64,000 nt of DNA, from positions 248,001 to 312,000 of the forward strand of contig NZ_QVMN01000002.1 in the NCBI RefSeq assembly GCF_010501075.1, written 5' to 3'. Below the pieces are notes generated by a model. That model saw only the letters and a program-made list of their open reading frames with translations. It did no database searches and had not been told where the DNA came from. Source of the DNA: Dysgonomonas sp. 25 (GTDB lineage: Bacteria; Bacteroidota; Bacteroidia; Bacteroidales; Dysgonomonadaceae). The stretch's first letter is position 1, and each line of letters begins with the position of its first letter. Below are positions 15,671 to 22,707 of this stretch, one piece after another. Made by a program: the position numbers and the translations under genes.

Positions 15671-17950
15671 ATGCGAAAATTATCAATTCTATTGATTCTC
15701 TCCCTGCTTTTCTCGGTAGCTAAAGCAAGTGACGAGACAACTCCTGTCGATTATGTTAGCATTCTTGTCGGTACACAGAGCAAGCACTCTCTGTCTACAG
15801 GTAATACCTATCCGGCGATAGCCCTCCCGTGGGGAATGAATTTCTGGACACCCCAGACCGGAAAAATAGGCGACGGATGGGCATATACTTATGATTCCGA
15901 TAAGATAAGAGGCTTCAAGCAAACGCATCAGCCAAGTCCGTGGATGAATGATTACGGCCAGTTTGCTATCATGCCTACAACAGGAAAAAGAATATTTGAT
16001 CAGGACGAAAGGGCGAGCTGGTTTTCGCATAAAGCAGAAATCGCTAAGCCTTACTACTATAAAGTTTATCTGGCCGATCACGATGTGGTAACAGAAATTG
16101 CCCCGACTGAACGTGCGGCTATGTTTCGCTTCACTTTCCCCGATAATGAATCGTCTTCGGTTGTTATCGATGCATTCGATAATGGCTCGTATGTAAAGGT
16201 TATTCCATCGGAGAACAAGATAATAGGCTATACAACTAAAAATAACGGTGGTGTACCGGATAACTTCAAGAATTATTTTGTAATTGTCTTTGACAAACCG
16301 TTTACATACACGGCTGCGGTGGCAGATAACAGCATCAAGACAACAGCGCTGGAAGCGGATGCAAACCATGCAGGAGCTATTATAGGCTTTTCTACCAAAA
16401 AGGGTGAAATCGTTCATGCACGCGTAGCTTCTTCTTTCATCAGCTACGAACAAGCAGAACTGAACCTGAAAGAATTGGGTAATTCCTCTTTCGACGAAGT
16501 GGCAGCGAAAGGCAAAGATACATGGAATGAAGTATTAGGTAAAATTACCGTTGAAGATAATAATATAGATAACCTGCGTACTTTCTATTCTTGCCTTTAT
16601 CGCTCGGTACTTTTCCCTCGCAGCTTCTACGAGATTGATGCCAAAGGAGAGGTAGTACACTACAGCCCTTACAACGGACAGGTATTACCCGGCTATATGT
16701 TTACCGATACAGGATTCTGGGACACATTCCGTTGTCTTTTCCCATTCCTCAATCTGGTATATCCGTCGATGAATGTAAAAATGCAGGAAGGCTTGGTAAA
16801 TACATACAAGGAGAGCGGATTCCTGCCTGAATGGGCGAGCCCGGGACATCGTGGCTGCATGGTTGGAAACAACTCCGCTTCGGTAGTAGCAGATGCCTAT
16901 CTCAAAGGCCTTCGTGGCTATGATGCCGAAACATTGTGGAAAGCTGTCGTTCATGGAGCGAATGCTGTACACCCTGAGGTTTCGTCTACCGGACGTTTAG
17001 GATATGACTATTACAACAAACTGGGTTATGTACCTTACAACGTAGGCATCCACGAGAATGCTGCCCGTACGCTCGAATATGCGTATGACGACTGGTGTAT
17101 CTATCAGTTCGGTAAGAAACTGGGCAAGAAGAAAAAAGAAATAGACATATATGCTAAGCGCGCGATGAATTACAAAAACCTCTTTGACCCTGAGCATAAA
17201 TTGATGCGAGGTAAAAACGAAGACGGTAAATTCCAGTCGCCGTTCAACCCGTTGAAGTGGGGTGATGCCTTCACCGAAGGAAATAGCTGGCACTACACTT
17301 GGTCGGTATTCCACGATCCGCAAGGCTTAATCGACCTCATGGGCGGAAAAGACGGCTTCAACCAGATGATGGATTCGGTATTTAATGTGCCGCCATTGTT
17401 CGACGATAGCTACTATGGCTTTGTTATTCACGAAATCAGAGAGATGCAGATAATGAATATGGGTAACTATGCTCATGGCAACCAGCCTATTCAGCACATG
17501 ATATATTTGTATAACTATTCCGGCCAACCTTGGAAAGCGCAATACTGGACACGCGAAGTGATGGATAAACTCTATACTCCTGCTCCTGATGGCTATTGCG
17601 GCGACGAGGACAACGGGCAGACATCGGCATGGTATGTTTTCTCGGCTATGGGATTCTATCCTGTTTGTCCGGGAACGGATGAATATATCTTAAGTTCTCC
17701 ACTATTCAAGTCGGTTACGCTGAATCTGGAAAACGGTAAACAGGTGAAAATAACGGCGCCGAATAATGCCAAATCCAACCGCTATGTGAACTCGATGACT
17801 GTCAACGGAGCATCGCATACCAAAAATTATGTGACGCATGATGTGTTGATGAACGGCGCAAAAATCAATTTCGATATGTCGCCTACTCCGAACAAGAACA
17901 GAGGAACGAGCGAAAGCGATCTACCATACTCTTTCTCGAGAGAAAAATAG
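15671..17950 (+). CDS. GH92 alpha-mannosidase, exported
   Basis: A calcium-dependent inverting exo-alpha-mannosidase of 759 residues with a cleavable signal peptide (about 1-20), expected in the periplasm and likely to act on mannan or N-glycan mannose. The family N-terminal domain (about 25-290) contains the GNTYPAIALPWGMNFWTPQTG region. The (alpha/alpha)6 domain contains TEGNSWHYTW with Glu536 as the candidate general acid, and GYCGDEDNGQTSAWYVFSAMG with Asp645 and Asp647 as candidate base residues. His587-Glu588 in VIHEIREM match the pair seen in some alpha-1,2-specific members, which hints at but does not prove linkage. It lies downstream of the SARP-output regulator and its candidate operator. 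Confidence 0.95.
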   Translation: MRKLSILLILSLLFSVAKASDETTPVDYVSILVGTQSKHSLSTGNTYPAIALPWGMNFWTPQTGKIGDGWAYTYDSDKIRGFKQTHQPSPWMNDYGQFAIMPTTGKRIFDQDERASWFSHKAEIAKPYYYKVYLADHDVVTEIAPTERAAMFRFTFPDNESSSVVIDAFDNGSYVKVIPSENKIIGYTTKNNGGVPDNFKNYFVIVFDKPFTYTAAVADNSIKTTALEADANHAGAIIGFSTKKGEIVHARVASSFISYEQAELNLKELGNSSFDEVAAKGKDTWNEVLGKITVEDNNIDNLRTFYSCLYRSVLFPRSFYEIDAKGEVVHYSPYNGQVLPGYMFTDTGFWDTFRCLFPFLNLVYPSMNVKMQEGLVNTYKESGFLPEWASPGHRGCMVGNNSASVVADAYLKGLRGYDAETLWKAVVHGANAVHPEVSSTGRLGYDYYNKLGYVPYNVGIHENAARTLEYAYDDWCIYQFGKKLGKKKKEIDIYAKRAMNYKNLFDPEHKLMRGKNEDGKFQSPFNPLKWGDAFTEGNSWHYTWSVFHDPQGLIDLMGGKDGFNQMMDSVFNVPPLFDDSYYGFVIHEIREMQIMNMGNYAHGNQPIQHMIYLYNYSGQPWKAQYWTREVMDKLYTPAPDGYCGDEDNGQTSAWYVFSAMGFYPVCPGTDEYILSSPLFKSVTLNLENGKQVKITAPNNAKSNRYVNSMTVNGASHTKNYVTHDVLMNGAKINFDMSPTPNKNRGTSESDLPYSFSREK

Positions 17951-18020
17951 ATTTTAAGATATTCCCAATATAAACATTCACTTTTTAATTCCGATTGCTA
18001 ACTATCTAATTGGAAGTAAT

Positions 18021-18068
18021 ATGAAAAAAAGATCAGGCCTCCTATTCACTTTTTATCCGGAGGTCTGA
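18021..18068 (+). other. 15-residue ORF overlapping a hairpin between GH92 and the TIM-barrel gene
   Basis: An ATG-to-TGA reading frame for MKKRSGLLFTFYPEV lies in the 308-base gap. Its codons cover both arms of the hairpin at 18032-18069. It may be a leader peptide or chance; there is no independent support for translation. Confidence 0.2.
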
Positions 18069-18069
18069 T
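18032..18069. terminator. Hairpin with 11-bp stem downstream of GH92
   Basis: ATCAGGCCTCC pairs with GGAGGTCTGAT (one G-T wobble) around a 16-base loop. An A-run precedes it, so a strong T-run follows only on the minus strand. On the plus strand it may act as a weak terminator or an mRNA 3'-end stabiliser for the GH92 transcript. Confidence 0.5.
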
Positions 18070-18106
18070 TGAAATCTATACCTGACTAAAAAAAACAATT
18101 ATTTGA

Positions 18107-18124
18107 TTAACCTTTTTTTTGACC
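18107..18124 (+). promoter_or_regulatory. TTAACC/TTGACC pair, 12 bp apart
   Basis: TTAACC at 18107 and TTGACC at 18119, the same word and step as upstream of GH92. It is distal to the second pair at 18170. Confidence 0.35.
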
Positions 18125-18169
18125 TATGATGAATCTTTGAGGGACACATCAATCAGCCCTATCGACCTT

Positions 18170-18187
18170 TTAACCTCGGGCATAACC
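18170..18187 (+). promoter_or_regulatory. TTAACC/ATAACC pair, 12 bp apart (candidate SARP operator)
   Basis: TTAACC at 18170 and ATAACC at 18182. The last copy starts 77 bases before the ATG at 18259; in front of GH92 the last copy starts 80 bases before the ATG. The shared word, step and position suggest one regulator for both genes. Confidence 0.45.
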
Positions 18188-18258
18188 GGTAGATTTTGAA
18201 TTGTCCTTATTTGGTAGGAATACTAAACAATAAAACAACCTAACCTTAAAAAATAACG

Positions 18259-20463
18259 ATGAAGAATATTATCAGTATTATTCCTGTATTATTCTTGTTT
18301 ACAACCTTTAGCTGTAAGAATGGAACAAATAGTGCAGAATCGGAAAATGAGAAAACCGTATTTCAAACGTCACGCGAATGGCGTCCGACAATCGACAACC
18401 GCGCAGATGTTGCTATTGTATATGGAGTAGGGGGCAACCCTTCGGATAAATCGGAGCGTATACCATTTGAAGAACGGGTAAAATCCTGGCGCGAGAGAGG
18501 ATATACTGTCCATTTTATGACGGGTATCGCTTGGGGCGAATATCAGGACTACTTCACCGGAGAATGGGATGGAAAACCGCATCTGGATGAGGGACAGGTA
18601 CAGCTCAGTGGAGATACTATCTGGCACGGGCATATGGTTCCTTACATTGTTCCTTCTGATAATTTTCTTAAATATCTGAAAGAGAGACACGTCAAGCGTG
18701 TTGTCGATGCAGGTATCGATGCCATTTTTATGGAAGAACCCGAATTCTGGGCACGCGCAGGATATAGCGAAGCATTCAAAAAGGAATGGAAAGAATATTA
18801 CGGCTTCGACTGGCGTCCGCAACACGAATCGCCGGAGAATACCTATCTGGCTAATAAACTGAAATACCATCTCTACTACAAAGCCATTAAAGATGTCTTT
18901 ACTTATGCCAAGGAATACGGAAAGAGCAAGGGCATGAATGTCCGTTGCTATGTTCCTACCCATTCGCTTGTCAATTATTCGCAATGGCAGATTGTGAGCC
19001 CCGAAGCGAGTTTGGCTTCGTTGGATTGCGTCGATGGCTATATTGCACAGGTATGGACGGGAACTTCCCGCGAACCGAACTATTACAACGGAATTAGAAA
19101 AGAACGTGTTTTCGAAAATGCTTTCTTGGAATACGGCTCAATGGAGTCGATGACTGCTCCTACAGGACGCAAAATGTTCTTCCTCACCGACCCAATAGAA
19201 GACTGGCCCCGCGACTGGGTAGACTATAAAAGAAATTATGAAGCGACCTTTACCGCGCAACTATTGTATCCGAATATTGCCGACTACGAAGTGATGCCTT
19301 GGCCTGAGCGCATCTATGAAGGATTGTACCGCACCAGTGCCGATAGCGATGTGAAAGATCGCATACCGAAGCATTATTCGACTCAGATGCAGGTAATGAT
19401 AAATACGCTGAACAGCATGCCGCTTTCGGATAACAAAGTATCGGGAAGTAGCGGTATCAGTGTTTTGATGGCCAATTCGCTGATGTTCCAGCGATTCCCT
19501 ACGCATGCAAGTTACGAAGATCCTCAACTTTCCAACTTTTACGGACAAGCGCTACCGTTTCTTAAACGGGGAATTCCGGTAAGTACGACGCATATAGAAA
19601 ATGTGTCGTATGCCGGAACTTTCAAAAACACTAAAATCCTCTTGATGACCTATTCCAATATGAAACCTTCTTCGGCGGAAGAACACGAACATATAGCCAA
19701 TTGGGTGAAAAACGGAGGAATCCTTGTATATAGCGGTTCGGATACCGATCCGTTCCAGACGGTGCAGGAATGGTGGAATACAAAAGGCAACAACTATAAA
19801 GCGCCGGCAGATCACTTATTCGAGAAAATGAATATCGCGGCGTCGCCCACAGAAGGGGAATATAGTTATGGCAGTGGAACAGTCTACGTTATCCGCACCG
19901 ATCCTAAAGACTTTGTAATGAAGGAAGATTTGGATCAAAAACTGGTAGATGTTGTGAAATCTTTGTACGAAGAGAAAGCAGGAGCCGGAGAACTTGAATT
20001 TAAGAACAACTTCTATCTGGAAAGAGGCCCGTACCACTTGATCGCTGTAATGGACGAAAGCGTTAGCGAAGAACCCTATATAGCGAAAGGATTGTATATA
20101 GACCTCTTCAACCCCGAGCTTCCTGTGCTTAGGCAGAAGATTGTTCACCCCGGTCAACAGGCGCTTCTGTATAATGTAGAATCTGTTGCCGATAAGAGCG
20201 AACCACAGGTTTTAGCTTCTGCATGTAGGATATACGATGAAGAAATCAAAGGAAAATCATATTCCTTTGTTGCCAAAAGTCCTATCGATACAAAGAATTA
20301 TATGCGCATATTGCTGCCATCTAAACCATCGGATTGTGAGATGAAGAAAGCGGATGGAACAGTGTTGTGTGATACAGAATGTCTCTGGGATGAGTTCAGC
20401 AAAACATGCCTGTTCGTCTTCGATAACGATCCGGATGGCGTATATGTATCTTTAAAGTGGTAA
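18259..20463 (+). CDS. Unassigned lipoprotein, TIM-barrel glycosidase-like with a Rossmann-like middle domain
   Basis: A 734-residue exported lipoprotein (lipobox TTFSCK, Cys19). Residues about 45-330 read like a TIM barrel: VAIVYGVGGNP, then RERGYTVHFMTG, then GIDAIFMEEPEFWARAGYSEAFK with Glu159, Glu160 and Glu162 at a strand end, then FLEYGSMESM with Glu291 and Glu296. The spacing of these acidic clusters fits the acid/base and nucleophile of a retaining clan GH-A enzyme. Residues about 385-560 look like the Rossmann/GATase-like domain seen in GH42-type enzymes (KILLMTYSNMKPSSAEEHEHIANWVKNGG). GH164 beta-mannosidase is a family to test, but I cannot confirm it. It lies behind GH92 with the same repeats upstream, which supports a mannose-glycan role. 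Confidence 0.6.
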   Translation: MKNIISIIPVLFLFTTFSCKNGTNSAESENEKTVFQTSREWRPTIDNRADVAIVYGVGGNPSDKSERIPFEERVKSWRERGYTVHFMTGIAWGEYQDYFTGEWDGKPHLDEGQVQLSGDTIWHGHMVPYIVPSDNFLKYLKERHVKRVVDAGIDAIFMEEPEFWARAGYSEAFKKEWKEYYGFDWRPQHESPENTYLANKLKYHLYYKAIKDVFTYAKEYGKSKGMNVRCYVPTHSLVNYSQWQIVSPEASLASLDCVDGYIAQVWTGTSREPNYYNGIRKERVFENAFLEYGSMESMTAPTGRKMFFLTDPIEDWPRDWVDYKRNYEATFTAQLLYPNIADYEVMPWPERIYEGLYRTSADSDVKDRIPKHYSTQMQVMINTLNSMPLSDNKVSGSSGISVLMANSLMFQRFPTHASYEDPQLSNFYGQALPFLKRGIPVSTTHIENVSYAGTFKNTKILLMTYSNMKPSSAEEHEHIANWVKNGGILVYSGSDTDPFQTVQEWWNTKGNNYKAPADHLFEKMNIAASPTEGEYSYGSGTVYVIRTDPKDFVMKEDLDQKLVDVVKSLYEEKAGAGELEFKNNFYLERGPYHLIAVMDESVSEEPYIAKGLYIDLFNPELPVLRQKIVHPGQQALLYNVESVADKSEPQVLASACRIYDEEIKGKSYSFVAKSPIDTKNYMRILLPSKPSDCEMKKADGTVLCDTECLWDEFSKTCLFVFDNDPDGVYVSLKW

Positions 20464-20534
20464 GAATATTCTGACGGAAAACGTTGTGGTTACATGCTTG
20501 TAATCCATCGTATACATAGATGATTTGGTTGGTT

Positions 20535-20571
20535 GACAAGGGGCTGTCGTTTCAGGACACAGCCCTTTGTC
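20535..20571 (+). terminator. Intrinsic terminator after the TIM-barrel lipoprotein gene
   Basis: GACAAGGGGCTGT pairs with ACAGCCCTTTGTC (one wobble) around an 11-base loop, then TGTTTATTCTTG. It lies between two convergent genes, but the T-rich tail is present only in the plus direction. Confidence 0.75.
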
Positions 20572-20621
20572 TGTTTATTCTTGCTACAGGGGTGCTTTGC
20601 TGTTTATTTTCTTCCAATAAT

Positions 20622-21008
20622 TTATGCTGTTATTTCGACATAATTTCCTTCGGGATCTAATACCGCACTTTCATAATATCCGTCACCCGATGTCCTTGGT
20701 TCGCTCGCAATAGTATAGCCGTCTTTACGCAGTATTTCGGTAAGCCTGTTTACCTTTTCTTTTTCTCCGAGCGAGATCGCAATGTGCGCCAGTCCTTTCA
20801 AATTTCCTCTGCTTGCAGGACTTGCCATATCGGGGATATTCATCAGTTCGATACGTGTCTTGTCATCTCCGAAAGACAAAAAATATGAAGTGAAATTTCT
20901 CTTCGGATTCACATATTTTTCTCCGCAACCGAGATTAAAATACTTCATATAAAATTCGCGAAGTAATTCAATGTCTTCGGCATAAATAGCGATATGTTCT
21001 ATTCTCAT
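20622..21008 (-). CDS. VOC (glyoxalase/bleomycin-resistance) family protein
   Basis: A small cytoplasmic metal-binding-fold protein of 128 residues. MRIEHIAIYAEDIE opens the first beta-alpha-beta-beta-beta unit; LKGLAHIAISLG opens the second; SAVLDPEGNYVEITA ends it. The two His residues and the terminal Glu occupy the metal-ligand positions of the superfamily. I start at the ATG at 21008, because an ATG six codons upstream would overlap the DUF1349 stop codon. The substrate cannot be predicted; lactoylglutathione lyase, methylmalonyl-CoA epimerase and unknown enzymes all share this fold. It is in an operon with the DUF1349 gene. Confidence 0.8.
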   Translation of the reverse strand: MRIEHIAIYAEDIELLREFYMKYFNLGCGEKYVNPKRNFTSYFLSFGDDKTRIELMNIPDMASPASRGNLKGLAHIAISLGEKEKVNRLTEILRKDGYTIASEPRTSGDGYYESAVLDPEGNYVEITA

Positions 21009-21015
21009 TTTGATA

Positions 21016-21675
21016 TTACTCCGCATTGTTTTTCAGCCAGTTCAACCTGCGTTGATCGGGCAGGTGCTTTACCGAAAAATTTTCAAACTTGGCTGCAAAT
21101 CCGTTACCGTCGGGACAGGCTCCCATCAGCCCGACCATAACTGGGCGGTTATCCTGCAACCATGCGTTGCGCATCATCACATAATTCTTGTCATCGAAAG
21201 AATAAAATACTTCTACGGCATCTAATCGTCTTACGGCCTTTATCCATACAAACGGCACGGGTTTGTCCAGAGCGATAACACTCCAGTCGCTTGTCTGGTG
21301 AGTGACGACCGTACTTAAATTATATTTGCCGTCTACATACTCGATCCCGGCTTTTATATAATTTTCGTGATCTATGCGCAACATCAGTCCCGACTGGTCG
21401 AATCTTACTTTGTAATCTCCTGATATTTTCACCTTTACTTCAAATTCTCCTCCGTAGGTCGCATAATAAAAAGGCGCATCATCCACCGTAAACCCGTAAT
21501 GAGAAATACGCCAATAGTCGCTTTGTGGCGTTACGTACATAGAAAGGGAATTATTTTTAATCTCCCATTTTTCCGGCTCATTAAACCATTGCATTTTTTC
21601 CAGGTTTTGAGCCATTGTCCCTGTTGTCGTCAAAATCAGTATGCAAAAAATCAAAAACTTATTTATACGTGACAT
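21016..21675 (-). CDS. DUF1349 domain protein, exported
   Basis: A 219-residue protein with a signal peptide cut near MAQ (about residue 22). The remainder is a concanavalin-like beta-sandwich of the DUF1349 type: MQWFNEPEKWEIKNNSLSM, YYATYGGEFEVKVKISGDY, FDQSGLMLRIDHENYIKAG and VGLMGACPDGNGFAAKFENF. Family members are linked to carbohydrate binding, but no activity is assigned with confidence. The VOC gene begins seven bases after its stop codon, so they form an operon. A -7 element (TATCTTTG, minus strand) lies at 21739-21746. Confidence 0.8.
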   Translation of the reverse strand: MSRINKFLIFCILILTTTGTMAQNLEKMQWFNEPEKWEIKNNSLSMYVTPQSDYWRISHYGFTVDDAPFYYATYGGEFEVKVKISGDYKVRFDQSGLMLRIDHENYIKAGIEYVDGKYNLSTVVTHQTSDWSVIALDKPVPFVWIKAVRRLDAVEVFYSFDDKNYVMMRNAWLQDNRPVMVGLMGACPDGNGFAAKFENFSVKHLPDQRRLNWLKNNAE

Positions 21676-21730
21676 ATTAAAAGGTTTTATTTATTAGTAA
21701 ATATTTAAAAGAAATAACCATATAAAAAAC

Positions 21731-21746
21731 TATCTTTACAAAGATA
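21731..21746. promoter_or_regulatory. Palindromic divergent promoter region
   Basis: TATCTTTACAAAGATA is a near-perfect inverted repeat. The minus strand reads TATCTTTG, a full -7 match for the DUF1349-VOC operon. The plus strand reads TATCTTTA, one base off, facing the LuxR-type gene. Confidence 0.4.
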
Positions 21747-21798
21747 AAGGGCTGTAAAATAATAGGCAATACTTATTAATAACCATTTTTTTCTGAAG

Positions 21799-22563
21799 AT
21801 GAATATCGTATCTGCATTGAATGAAGAACTTTTGAAGCAACCGTTTTCCAAAGACAAAGGAGAAACCGATTTACTTGCGCAATATCAACAAGTTGCATAC
21901 AGCTATTCCCGGCTGGAGAACTCAATGGCTGTCCTTAGCGATTTGAAAGAAAATAAGAGCTATATATACAATGGCGGCGTTGCCCAAGCATTGGGTATCG
22001 GAGACAAGGGCAGTGTAAAAAATATAAATTCGATATGGGAAGAAGACATTTTTGACAGAATCCATCCCGAAGATCTCATGAAGAAGCATACTCTTGAACT
22101 TCAATTTTTTCATTTACTGAAATCCATGCCCGTAGATGAACGTCCCGATTACTATGTCAGAAGCGAAATGCGAATGAAAAATAAAGACGGAAAGTATGTA
22201 AACATACAACACCGGATGTTTTATGTCAGTGGTTGCATCGTCGGAAACTTATGGCTGTCGCTTTGCCTCTACAATTTTTCGGAGGCGAGAGCCGAACATG
22301 GACTCTCCGATGGGGTAATCATTAATTCGGCGACAGGAGAAGTCCTTCAACCCGACAGGAATAAATGTAGTAATATCTTGACAAAGAGGGAGAAAGAAAT
22401 ATTATCCTTGATTGAAAAAGGAAAGATGAGTAAAGACATTGCCGATATATTGTCGATCAGCATTTACACAATCAGCAGGCATCGCCAGAATATACTGGAA
22501 AAACTCCGGGTTAAAAATTCGCTTGAAGCATGCCGGGTAGCTAATTTGATGGGGTTGCTGTAA
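21799..22563 (+). CDS. LuxR-type transcriptional regulator with PAS-like N-terminus
   Basis: A cytoplasmic DNA-binding protein of 254 residues. The N-terminal part (about 30-185) looks PAS-like: SYIYNGGVAQALG, then IHPEDLMKKHTLELQFFHL, a layout common in Bacteroidota LuxR proteins. The C-terminal HTH (about 194-254) starts LTKREKEILSLIEKGKMSKDIAD and continues ISIYTISRHRQNILEKL, the GerE signature. No receiver domain is seen. It is divergent from the DUF1349-VOC operon and upstream of the HTCS gene of the galactan locus; either could be its target. The signal is unknown. Confidence 0.82.
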   Translation: MNIVSALNEELLKQPFSKDKGETDLLAQYQQVAYSYSRLENSMAVLSDLKENKSYIYNGGVAQALGIGDKGSVKNINSIWEEDIFDRIHPEDLMKKHTLELQFFHLLKSMPVDERPDYYVRSEMRMKNKDGKYVNIQHRMFYVSGCIVGNLWLSLCLYNFSEARAEHGLSDGVIINSATGEVLQPDRNKCSNILTKREKEILSLIEKGKMSKDIADILSISIYTISRHRQNILEKLRVKNSLEACRVANLMGLL

Positions 22564-22675
22564 GAGTTTAGTCACCAGTATGATATAAACGCGGTATTTG
22601 CCTCGTCGATGGCTGGAATTTATTAATATAAAACTAAAGGAATTCACCGGATATTAATTCTACATAAAAATGGAT

Positions 22676-22683
22676 TATATTTG
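22676..22683 (+). promoter_or_regulatory. Putative -7 element of the first HTCS gene
   Basis: TATATTTG, a full match to TAnnTTTG, 24 bases before the ATG at 22708. No TTTG at the standard upstream distance. Confidence 0.5.
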
Positions 22684-22707
22684 TATTACTATGATATAAC
22701 CGGCTAA

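Noticed and set aside
15689-16453. 254-residue minus-strand frame opposite GH92
   Set aside because: Antisense shadow of the GH92 signal peptide and N-terminal domain; composition and lack of motifs argue against a gene.
18259-20463. Firm assignment to GH164
   Set aside because: Family memory and residue spacing are suggestive only; without a profile search the call would be overstated.
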